From an uncultured Bacteroidota bacterium (GTDB taxonomy: Bacteria > Bacteroidota > Bacteroidia > UKL13-3), in NCBI GenBank assembly GCA_903907885.1, contig CAIVPY010000169.1, forward strand, positions 1 through 7,297: a stretch of DNA of 7,297 nt, read 5' to 3'. Shown here in pieces: positions 1 through 6,138 of the stretch (position 1 is the first letter of the stretch; every line of letters begins with the position of its first letter). A program made the translations under genes and the position numbers. The notes under the pieces were generated by a model, which worked only from the letters and a program-made list of their open reading frames with translations, was not told the origin of the DNA and did not search any database.

Positions 1-364
1 GATTTTATTTTTTATTATTTCTGTTACACTTATCAATTCTACAATAAGATTAAATTTATTTGCTCAAAGATTTATAATTAGAAGCATGAAACTTGTAGGT
101 GCAACAAATGGTTTTATTACCAAACCTTATTTAATAAAAGCTTGTTTAAATGGCTTATATGGAGGAATTACCTCATCAATTCTATTAACATTACTATTAT
201 TTTGGCTACCTAATGTTATTGTAGGAATAGATGCTTTATACGATTCAGCCCAACATTTCGTTTTATTTGTTTTTTTAGTTTTATTTGGAGTGGTAATTAG
301 TTTGCTTAGCAGTTGGTACAGTGTGAACAAATACCTAAAAATGAAACTTGAAGACCTATACTAA
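1..364 (+). CDS. ftsX: Cell division protein FtsX, C-terminal part (5' end outside window)
   Basis: FtsX is the membrane subunit of the FtsEX ABC-type complex, which couples ATP hydrolysis in the cytoplasm to activation of peptidoglycan hydrolases at the septum. The reading frame is open from base 2 with no start, so the gene enters from the left edge; the ATG at 86 is internal. About 120 residues are visible. They comprise a hydrophobic helix, the family-typical stretch INSTIRLNLFAQRF, then a 'MKLVGAT' segment matching the conserved 'M(K/R)LVGAT' of FtsX. Two further membrane helices follow (GGITSSILLTLLLFWLP and FVLFVFLVLFGVVISLL), then a short charged tail ending in TAA at 362-364. The end is intact. 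ftsE is not in view. The assignment rests on the LVGAT motif, the membrane layout and the downstream neighbours, which are usual for Bacteroidota. Confidence 0.9.
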   Translation, partial: ILFFIISVTLINSTIRLNLFAQRFIIRSMKLVGATNGFITKPYLIKACLNGLYGGITSSILLTLLLFWLPNVIVGIDALYDSAQHFVLFVFLVLFGVVISLLSSWYSVNKYLKMKLEDLY

Positions 365-412
365 TTTAAAAATTCGTGAATGAGCTAATTTGAAAATGGA
401 AAACAAAAAATT

Positions 413-452
413 AACCTTGTAATTATAAACCTAATTTTAAAAACCTTGTAAT
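413..452. repeat. Short direct repeat (11 bp, two copies) upstream of the DUF3098 gene
   Basis: AACCTTGTAAT occurs at 413-423 and again, exact, at 442-452, with start points 29 bp apart. The second copy ends 9 bp before the ATG at 462. This is seen directly. It could be a paired regulator site or leader element, but in such AT-rich spacer a chance duplication is possible. I see no good Bacteroidota-type promoter (TAnnTTTG with an upstream TTG) at a proper distance; the nearest is TAATTTTA at 432-439, without a correctly spaced -33 element. Confidence 0.45.
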
Positions 453-461
453 CAATAGAAA

Positions 462-704
462 ATGAACGATAAAAAAGCACCTAAGAAAACAGAATCATCA
501 GCAAAGCAAGATGACTCATTTGTATTTGGAAAAGAAAACTACCAGTTAATGATATTGGGCTTTGTGGTAATTATCATTGGCTTCATGCTTATGTATGGCA
601 CTACAGACATTTTCGATTTCAGAAAACTAACCTTGGCACCTATTGTGGTTCTTGCAGGTTTTGTGATTGAGATTTTCGCTATCATGCGTAAGCCAAAAGA
701 CTAA
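462..704 (+). CDS. DUF3098 family small membrane protein
   Basis: An 80-residue protein of unknown function. Residues 1-20 are hydrophilic and lysine/serine-rich, and the motif FGKENYQLM leads into a first membrane helix at about 28-46. A short loop (TTDIFDFRKL) follows, then a second helix at about 56-75 containing LAPIVVLAGFVIE, and a basic end (MRKPKD). The 'FGxxNY...IIGF...APIxxxxGF' pattern and the length fit DUF3098, a family I know from Bacteroidota next to ftsX and uppP. Both termini probably face the cytoplasm, since the N-tail and C-end are basic (inference). It lies 97 bp after ftsX and 121 bp before uppP, so it may belong to the same transcript. The start is the only ATG ahead of the first helix in a sensible place; it has no Shine-Dalgarno, only an A-rich leader. 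No catalytic residues are apparent. A structural or regulatory role near FtsX or lipid-carrier recycling is only a guess from context. Confidence 0.85.
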   Translation: MNDKKAPKKTESSAKQDDSFVFGKENYQLMILGFVVIIIGFMLMYGTTDIFDFRKLTLAPIVVLAGFVIEIFAIMRKPKD

Positions 705-735
705 TTAATTTAAACGTCATTGATAAAACATGTTT

Positions 736-763
736 GTCACTCTGAGCTTGTCGTAAGGTGTAC
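736..763. repeat. Degenerate copy of a dispersed palindromic repeat (GTCAC..CTGAGCTTGTCG..GTG type)
   Basis: The spacer between the DUF3098 gene and uppP contains GTCACTCTGAGCTTGTCG (736-753) followed by TAAGGTG (754-760). From memory, units close to GTCACCCTGAGCTTGTCGAAGGGTGAC are scattered in many copies through intergenic regions of Bacteroidota and some other bacteria. There the outer CACCCT and AGGGTG arms pair around a GAGCTTGTCGA loop. Here the central loop is intact, but the right arm has an extra T (TCGTAAGG instead of TCGAAGG) and the arms pair imperfectly: CAC with GTG, one T-G wobble and one mismatch. I read it as an eroded copy. It is more GC-rich than the surrounding spacer. No second copy is present in this window, so the repeat status rests on recall. 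Confidence 0.5.
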
Positions 764-825
764 ATAAAGTAGCCATGCTATTTAACTCGCAATAACGTTC
801 GATATTATAATCAAACCAAATTTAA

Positions 826-1638
826 ATGAACACACTCCAAGCCATTATCCTTGCCATAGTTGAAGGATTGACGGAATATTTACCAGTTTCGTCAACAGGA
901 CACATGATCATTACCACTGCCATTTTAGGAATGCAGCCTGATGATTTCGTTAAATTTTTCACAGTAAATATTCAACTTGGAGCTATACTTTCGGTGGTGG
1001 TTCTTTATTTCCAACGTTTTTTTAAATCATTAGATTTTTACTATAAATTATTTGTGGCCTTCATACCAGCAGCTGTTTTAGGTGTTTTATTTAACGACCT
1101 CATAGATAGTTTGCTTGAAAGCCCTACTACCGTAGCTTTGGCATTGTTAGTGGGTGGATTTATTCTGCTTTTTGTTGACAAGTGGTTTAATTCTAACAGT
1201 AGTTCATTGAGGGACGAAAAACCAATTACCTACATGAATGCTTTCATTATTGGTTTGTTTCAGTGTATTTCTATGATTCCAGGTGTATCAAGAAGTGCAT
1301 CAACAATTATTGGAGGATTAACCCAAAAACTAAGCAGAAAATCTGCAGCCGAATTTTCATTCTTTTTGGCCGTGCCAACCATGTTTGGTGCCACAGCAAA
1401 AAAAGTTTACGATATTATCAAAGTGCCAGCTATTAAAGAAAGTATTTTCACTTCTGAACATATTACACTTTTGCTCATAGGCAATGCAGTTGCTTTTATA
1501 GTTGCTATGCTTGCCATCAAAGCATTCATTAGTTTTTTAACCCAAAATGGTTTTAAAATGTTTGGTTGGTATCGTATCATTTTGGGAGGAGCTATTTTGA
1601 TATTATTAGCAAACGGCCAAAGTTTAAGTATCCTATAA
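826..1638 (+). CDS. uppP: Undecaprenyl-diphosphatase (UppP/BacA)
   Basis: An integral membrane phosphatase that removes a phosphate from undecaprenyl pyrophosphate, renewing the C55-P lipid carrier for peptidoglycan and surface-polysaccharide export. Overproduction is known to raise bacitracin tolerance. The protein has 270 residues, the usual family length. The first signature is VEGLTEYLPVSSTGH near the N-terminus, giving glutamates E13 and E17, serines S22/S23 and H26, equivalent to E17, E21 and H30 of the E. coli enzyme. The second signature, PGVSRSAST at 152-160, supplies the catalytic arginine R156. The rest is a run of hydrophobic helices broken by short polar loops, including SNSSSLRDEK. 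All key residues are present. The start places the E-rich motif about 12 residues in, as in homologues, and follows an A/T-rich leader without Shine-Dalgarno. TATAAT occurs at 806-811 but has no matching upstream element. truB follows after 21 bp. Confidence 0.97.
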   Translation: MNTLQAIILAIVEGLTEYLPVSSTGHMIITTAILGMQPDDFVKFFTVNIQLGAILSVVVLYFQRFFKSLDFYYKLFVAFIPAAVLGVLFNDLIDSLLESPTTVALALLVGGFILLFVDKWFNSNSSSLRDEKPITYMNAFIIGLFQCISMIPGVSRSASTIIGGLTQKLSRKSAAEFSFFLAVPTMFGATAKKVYDIIKVPAIKESIFTSEHITLLLIGNAVAFIVAMLAIKAFISFLTQNGFKMFGWYRIILGGAILILLANGQSLSIL

Positions 1639-1659
1639 TCGCTGTTCCAATTATTTGAT

Positions 1660-2376
1660 ATGGATTTAGAAAATGGCGAAGTTCTTCTTATAAACAAGCC
1701 CTTACACTTTACTAGTTTTGATGCTGTAAATAAATTAAAGTATGCCATTGTAAAAGCATATAATCTGCACTTTTACGAAAACGGAAAGCGAATACGGAAA
1801 TTTAAAATTGGTCATGCAGGCACATTAGATCCTCTAGCCACTGGTTTATTGATTATTTGCTATGCTAAAAAAACCAAATCAATCAATGCTTATATGGGAA
1901 TGGACAAGGAATATACTGGATCCTTTTATCTAGGTGCCACCCGTCCATCATACGACAAAGAAACCGAGATAGATAAAGTATTTGAAACCACTCATATTTC
2001 TGATGAATTAATATACCAAGCAGCCAATGACTTTTTAGGCGAACAGATGCAAATACCTCCTATCTTTTCGGCCATTAAAAAAGATGGTGTAAGGGCTTAT
2101 CAAAACGCGAGAGATGGAGTAGAAATTAAAATGGAAGCTCGAAAAATCAATATTTTAGAATTTGAAATCACTGAAATTAATATGCCTTTGGTTTATTTTC
2201 GTATATTGTGTAGCAAGGGAACTTATATCAGAAGCATTGCATACGACTTTGGTAAAGCACTGCAAAGTGGATCTTACCTTGATAGTTTGTGCAGAACTAA
2301 AATAGGTGAGTTTAACTTAGACAATGCGTTCAATTTAGATGATTTTGTACATTCGCTACCCATAGTTGAGAAATGA
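1660..2376 (+). CDS. truB: tRNA pseudouridine(55) synthase TruB
   Basis: TruB isomerises U55 in the T-psi-C loop of most tRNAs to pseudouridine in the cytoplasm. The 238-residue protein begins with the expected GEVLLINKPLHFTSF segment, where family members have a conserved KP and TSF/TSH. The catalytic loop GHAGTLDPLATG lies at 51-62 and contains the nucleophilic aspartate D57. Further conserved pieces are YTGSFYLGATRPSYDKET, the PPIFSAIKKDGVRAY stretch, and CSKGTYIRSIAYDFG (tRNA-binding 'KGTYIRS'). A lysine/arginine-rich insertion (about 34-49, YNLHFYENGKRIRK) precedes the catalytic loop. The protein is much shorter than E. coli TruB (about 314 residues) and ends soon after the catalytic fold, so there is no C-terminal PUA domain; to my knowledge this is usual in Bacteroidota. 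The stop overlaps the ribF start as ATGA (2373-2376), so the two are probably translationally coupled. Confidence 0.96.
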   Translation: MDLENGEVLLINKPLHFTSFDAVNKLKYAIVKAYNLHFYENGKRIRKFKIGHAGTLDPLATGLLIICYAKKTKSINAYMGMDKEYTGSFYLGATRPSYDKETEIDKVFETTHISDELIYQAANDFLGEQMQIPPIFSAIKKDGVRAYQNARDGVEIKMEARKINILEFEITEINMPLVYFRILCSKGTYIRSIAYDFGKALQSGSYLDSLCRTKIGEFNLDNAFNLDDFVHSLPIVEK

Positions 2377-3314
2377 AAATTTATAACGGCTTAGATAATC
2401 TAAAAAAAATACAAAACGCTGTTGTTACTCAGGGTACGTTTGATGGCGTACATCAGGCTCATAAAATCATATTAAATAAAGTAAAACAACTTGCATTAGA
2501 AAAGAATGGAGAAAGTGTGGTGATGACATTTGAGCCTCATCCAAGAATGGTTTTAATGCCAGATAACCATAACCTAAAACTACTTACCACTTTAGAAGAA
2601 AAAAAAGAATTACTAAGCAATGAAGGAGTTCAAAATCTAATTGTTATTCCTTTTACAATTGAGTTATCAAAACTACACTCTCAAGAATTTATTAAACAAA
2701 TTATTGTAGATAAAATTGGTACCAAAACGTTGGTGATTGGCTACGACCACCGCTTTGGTAAAAACCGAGAAGGATCTTTCGAACACTTAAAAAAATATAG
2801 TAATTATTATGGTTTTGAAGTGGAAGAAGTTTCAGAACAAGTAGTTGATGAAATTGCTGTAAGTTCAACCAAAATAAGAAAGGCTTTAGATGATGGAAAC
2901 ATAAACATTGCCTCAAAATATTTAGGCCGCTACTATTCGTTAAGTGGAACCGTTTTAAAAGGCCTTCAGCTTGGTAAAACGATAGGATTCCCGACTGCTA
3001 ATTTAATTATAAACAACAAACATAAGCTTATACCACGTGATGGGGTTTATGCAGTAAAAATAATATTTAATAATAAATTATTTGGAGGAATGCTTAACAT
3101 TGGTAATAACCCAACCATTGAAGGCAAAGGAAGAAGCATTGAAGTTAACATTTTTAATTTTAGTGAAGATATTTATAATCAAAGCCTCACCTTACTTTTT
3201 GTTGATAAACTAAGAGAGGAAGAAAAATTTAATGGTATAGATGCTTTAAAAACTCAGTTAGAAAAAGATAAATTGCTAGCCTTAGAGGCTATTCTTAAAA
3301 ATACTTTCAAGTGA
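2373..3314 (+). CDS. ribF: Bifunctional riboflavin kinase / FMN adenylyltransferase (FAD synthetase)
   Basis: RibF phosphorylates riboflavin to FMN and then adenylates FMN to FAD in the cytoplasm. The 313-residue length is typical. The N-terminal nucleotidyltransferase half shows TQGTFDGVH at 19-27, GYDHRFGKNREG at 123-134 and SSTKIR at 164-169, the standard adenylyltransferase signatures. The C-terminal flavokinase half (about 185-313) shows GFPTAN at 205-210, DGVY at 223-226, LNIGNNPT at 241-248 and SIEVNIFNF from 255, with the likely catalytic base E257, then LREEEKF near the end. One oddity: the nucleotide-binding HxGH-type motif reads H27-Q-A-H30 (codons CAT CAG GCT CAT), with alanine where glycine is usual. 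All other motifs are intact, so I expect an active enzyme. The gene overlaps truB by 4 bp; truB-ribF adjacency is common across bacteria. The M23 peptidase gene follows after 26 bp. Confidence 0.96.
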   Translation: MKIYNGLDNLKKIQNAVVTQGTFDGVHQAHKIILNKVKQLALEKNGESVVMTFEPHPRMVLMPDNHNLKLLTTLEEKKELLSNEGVQNLIVIPFTIELSKLHSQEFIKQIIVDKIGTKTLVIGYDHRFGKNREGSFEHLKKYSNYYGFEVEEVSEQVVDEIAVSSTKIRKALDDGNINIASKYLGRYYSLSGTVLKGLQLGKTIGFPTANLIINNKHKLIPRDGVYAVKIIFNNKLFGGMLNIGNNPTIEGKGRSIEVNIFNFSEDIYNQSLTLLFVDKLREEEKFNGIDALKTQLEKDKLLALEAILKNTFK

Positions 3315-3340
3315 TAAGCTACTGAGAAAAAGATTACATA

Positions 3341-4303
3341 ATGAAGAAATTCGCACGAATTATATACATATCATTTTTTATTTTAATTGCCTCGCAAGCA
3401 TGGTCGCAAGTTGAAGAAGAGCCCGATACAACAGTTGTTTACGAAATAGATGAAAACGAAGATGAAAATGAAGCCGAAGAATACGATAGTTTAGTAATAG
3501 AAAACTCAGGACCTTATTGGGATTTTTTAAGACCACATAGTTTTATTTTTGACACTTCGTATGCTCCAGCCCAAAGGTTTTATAATATTTGGGATACTGT
3601 AACCATTAATCCTTACAAGCAACAAATGAGGGAAATGAGTGATACTATACTAATTTCATTAGTTGGCGATGGATGTGGTTTTCATCCTCCAGCCATTGGT
3701 GATTTAACATCCAATTTTGGATTTAGAAGATGGGGAAGAAGGGCCAAATTCCACTTTGGTGTTGATGTGAGAATGGAGGTGGGCGATCCTGTGTATGCCA
3801 CCTTTGAGGGTGTTATTCGTGTGGCAAAAAAGAGTGCAGATTATGGATATATGGTTTTGATAAGGCATAACAATGGACTTGAAACTTTATGTGCACATTT
3901 CTCACAACTTCTTGTTTTTAGCGGACAGCCTGTAAAAGCAGGTGATATTATAGGACTTGCAGGTAGTACTGGGCGTTCAACTGGTCCACATCTGCATTTT
4001 GAAGTACGATTTAAAGGCGAAAAAATTGACCCTAACCTGCTAGTGCATTTCCCAAGTGGCTCTCTACTGAACGACACACTACAAATTGACAAATCTTGCT
4101 TTAAGCATTTGTTTGAAGTGCAAGCTGCCAAACTAAAAGCCAAATATGGTGTTAATAAAATAAGAGCCATTAAAGCTCGCAAAGGCGACACTTTAACTAA
4201 AATAGCTAACAGATACCGAATCAGTATAAAAAAGCTCGTAAAACTTAATGGGTATGGCAAAAACACCAAATTAAAAAAGGGGCGTAGGATAAGATTAAAA
4301 TAA
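3341..4303 (+). CDS. Secreted M23 family metallopeptidase with C-terminal LysM domain
   Basis: A probable zinc endopeptidase cutting peptidoglycan cross-links in the periplasm. It has 320 residues. An N-terminal signal peptide (MKK, hydrophobic core IIYISFFILIA) has a likely signal peptidase I site after AWS (22/23). Next is a strongly acidic segment at 25-49, then a region of unknown fold (50-115). The M23/LytM domain spans about 122-232, with Zn ligands H138 and D142 (HFGVD) and H219 (GPHLHFE), and catalytic histidines H186 (CAHFSQL) and H217. All LytM active-site residues are present, so this is not a degenerate EnvC/NlpD-type activator. A lysine-rich linker leads to a LysM domain at about 275-319 (KGDTLTKIANRYRISIKKLVKLNG), which should bind peptidoglycan glycan. 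It sits 26 bp after ribF and is probably the last gene of this operon. No lipobox cysteine is present, so it is not a lipoprotein. Confidence 0.92.
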   Translation: MKKFARIIYISFFILIASQAWSQVEEEPDTTVVYEIDENEDENEAEEYDSLVIENSGPYWDFLRPHSFIFDTSYAPAQRFYNIWDTVTINPYKQQMREMSDTILISLVGDGCGFHPPAIGDLTSNFGFRRWGRRAKFHFGVDVRMEVGDPVYATFEGVIRVAKKSADYGYMVLIRHNNGLETLCAHFSQLLVFSGQPVKAGDIIGLAGSTGRSTGPHLHFEVRFKGEKIDPNLLVHFPSGSLLNDTLQIDKSCFKHLFEVQAAKLKAKYGVNKIRAIKARKGDTLTKIANRYRISIKKLVKLNGYGKNTKLKKGRRIRLK

Positions 4304-4505
4304 TTGGTTTTGTAATTTACCAAAATACAATCCAAGTTCAATAGCCTTTAGACTCACATCTTAAGAATGTATTTTAATATGCGATTTGCCATAATTGTAT
4401 GAAAAATTTATGCTGCTACTTTAAAAATAATTAAGTTTTGGAAATACATACAATCAGCCAGAGGCTTAACAATACAATCACTAGCGGGTAATATATAATT
4501 CGTAA
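4304..4505. other. Convergent intergenic region, no gene, no strong terminator
   Basis: This 202-bp spacer lies between the stop of the plus-strand M23 gene and the stop of the minus-strand kinase. I see no open frame worth calling. The best foldable pieces are an AT-rich imperfect hairpin at 4303-4331 (ATTG/CAAT and TTTTG/CAAAA arms with an internal bulge and 8-base loop) and a 4-bp AGCC/GGCT hairpin at 4456-4466. Neither is followed by a T-run in either direction, so termination here may be Rho-dependent or use weak signals. The motif ATACAATC occurs three times (4325-4332, 4448-4455, 4472-4479); the last two extend to ATACAATCA. Confidence 0.6.
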
Positions 4506-6131
4506 TTAGTCCATCGAAATGCTATACTCTTTTAACTTACCAAAAAGAATTTCTTTGTTTACAGGTTTAGTAATAAATTCATTACAGCCTGCTTGTATGG
4601 CTTGTTGTCTTACTTCGTTTTCGGTATATGCTGTGAGTGCTATAATTGGCAAATCGTTTCTAAACTTTTTAATTTCTTGAGTGGCTTCAAAACCATCCAT
4701 CACGGGCATTTTCAAATCCATCAATATGAGTTGTATGGAAGCATTTTCTTTACACATTTCAACTGCTTCTTTTCCGTTTTCAGCATGCAATAAAATGAGG
4801 TGATCATTTTTTAAAATTCGTTCCAATAACAAATAGTTGATGGCATCATCTTCAGCAACCAAAATAGTATTTACTCCATTAACTATTTTTAAGTCTTTTT
4901 TTCTAATAATATTTACAACTTCATGCCCATCTGAATGAAGGGGTAGTGAAAAGTAAAAGCTACTTCCTTTTCCTAATTCAGATTCCAACCAAATTTTTCC
5001 TCCTAATAATTCTACATAACCTTTGGCAACTGACAAACCAAGTCCACTACCTTCATATCCTCTGTTACTTGAACTGTCGCCTTGTGCAAATTCATCAAAA
5101 ATTATTTTTTTATTCTCATCTGAAATGCCAATTCCGGTATCATTAATAAAAAATATTAGATTGTTTCCTTCCTTTTCAAAACCAATATTTATATTTCCTT
5201 CTTGGGTAAACTTTACTGCATTTTCAACCAAATGATATAGTATTTTATGCAATAAATCTTTATCTGTATTTAAATGAATATTGTTTGTGTTTGTAGGTAT
5301 TTGGTAATTAATATTTAAACTTTTTTTCTTATTACGTACTTTAAAAAAACCTACTATTTCTTTAATTACATCATCAGGAAAAATATCTAACTTAAATACT
5401 GTTTGTGATTTTGATTGCAATTGCGAAATATCTAAAAAACTTGTTACCGTATTAATTAATCTTACACTACTTTCATCAAGCATTGACAGGTATTTAGCTC
5501 TTTCTGTAGGTAATAAATTTTCATTTGAAAGTAACTGTCCAAAACCCAAAATACCATTCAATGGAGTTCTAATTTCGTGCGAAACATTGTTTAAAAATGC
5601 TGTTTTTAACCGAACACTTTCTTCCGCTTTTTCTTTCGCTTTTTGCAATTCTAAGTTTTTATTTTCTAGTTCTAAAGTTCTTTCCTTTACTTTTACTTCC
5701 AATATTTCATTTTGATTTTGTAATTGTTGATGGAGATAAGTTGCAAACAAAATATTCTTGATGCGCAATCCAACTTCTACTAAATCAAAGGGTTTGGTTA
5801 AAAAATCGTTAGCTCCTAAACGCAACGATTTCAATTTTGCTTCGTTAGTAGCATCGGCTGTAAGTACTATTATGCTTAGAAAAGTATCAGCTGATACTAT
5901 TGATTTTAACTGTTCCATTATGTCATAACCAGTTAAATGTGGCATTGTCAAATCGAGTAAAATCAAATTGGGCTTGTAACTTTTATACAAGTCAATTACT
6001 TCCCTTGAATCATTGGTGCTGATTACCTCTTCATAACCTTCTATTTCTAAAAATTCATTTAAAATATCAATATTCGAAGGTTGGTCATCTACAATTAATA
6101 TCTTGGCATTTTTTAAAGTTGAGTTTATCAT
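4506..6131 (-). CDS. Hybrid histidine kinase, REC-HisKA-HATPase-REC
   Basis: A cytoplasmic phosphorelay protein with no signal peptide or membrane helix. From the ATG at 6131 it has 541 residues. Receiver 1 spans about 9-125 (acidic pair D15/D16, phospho-acceptor D60, T91, K113). A charged coiled coil (about 126-178, with KVKERTLELENKNLELQKAKE) follows. HisKA (175-240) has phospho-accepting H185 in SHEIRTPLNG. HATPase_c (283-398) has N-box N304, G1 box DTGIGI (D331) and G2 GSGLGL (361-366). Receiver 2 (422-537) has D472, T500 and K522. Every catalytic residue is present. It has no PAS, GAF or other sensor, so its input is probably phosphorylation of receiver 1. A GTG at 6150-6152 would add seven residues and overlap the upstream kinase gene by 14 bp. 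I prefer the ATG, which starts 7 bp after that gene's stop and shortly before receiver 1; neither start has a Shine-Dalgarno. Ligand and output are unknown. Confidence 0.93.
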   Translation of the reverse strand: MINSTLKNAKILIVDDQPSNIDILNEFLEIEGYEEVISTNDSREVIDLYKSYKPNLILLDLTMPHLTGYDIMEQLKSIVSADTFLSIIVLTADATNEAKLKSLRLGANDFLTKPFDLVEVGLRIKNILFATYLHQQLQNQNEILEVKVKERTLELENKNLELQKAKEKAEESVRLKTAFLNNVSHEIRTPLNGILGFGQLLSNENLLPTERAKYLSMLDESSVRLINTVTSFLDISQLQSKSQTVFKLDIFPDDVIKEIVGFFKVRNKKKSLNINYQIPTNTNNIHLNTDKDLLHKILYHLVENAVKFTQEGNINIGFEKEGNNLIFFINDTGIGISDENKKIIFDEFAQGDSSSNRGYEGSGLGLSVAKGYVELLGGKIWLESELGKGSSFYFSLPLHSDGHEVVNIIRKKDLKIVNGVNTILVAEDDAINYLLLERILKNDHLILLHAENGKEAVEMCKENASIQLILMDLKMPVMDGFEATQEIKKFRNDLPIIALTAYTENEVRQQAIQAGCNEFITKPVNKEILFGKLKEYSISMD

Positions 6132-6138
6132 ATTTCTA

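Noticed and set aside
396..422. Tiny open frame (ATG GAA AAC AAA ... TTG TAA, 8 codons) between ftsX and the DUF3098 gene
   Set aside because: It is too short and compositionally like the AT-rich spacer, with no sign of a leader-peptide attenuator (no regulatory codon run and no following hairpin pair).
803..811. TATAAT-containing stretch before uppP as a promoter
   Set aside because: There is no -35 partner at 16-18 bp. The main sigma factor of Bacteroidota prefers TAnnTTTG with an upstream TTG, which I did not find at proper spacing.
1407..1748. Minus-strand open frame spanning the uppP-truB junction
   Set aside because: It overlaps two genes with clear catalytic motifs on the other strand and has no recognisable features.
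1660..2376. TruB as a truncated pseudogene because it lacks the PUA region of the E. coli protein
   Set aside because: The catalytic fold is complete, the stop makes a neat ATGA coupling with ribF, and short TruB proteins are, to my knowledge, normal in this phylum.
4303..4331. Possible intrinsic terminator after the M23 gene
   Set aside because: The stem is A/T pairs with a bulge and a loop of eight, and no T-run follows. It is too weak to call.
3841..4341. Long minus-strand open frame opposite the M23 gene
   Set aside because: It is antisense to well-supported M23 and LysM motifs, and its translation resembles no family I know. It is a shadow frame.
4456..4466. AGCC-AGA-GGCT hairpin as terminator of the kinase operon
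   Set aside because: It has only four base pairs, a three-base loop and no T-tract on the minus strand.
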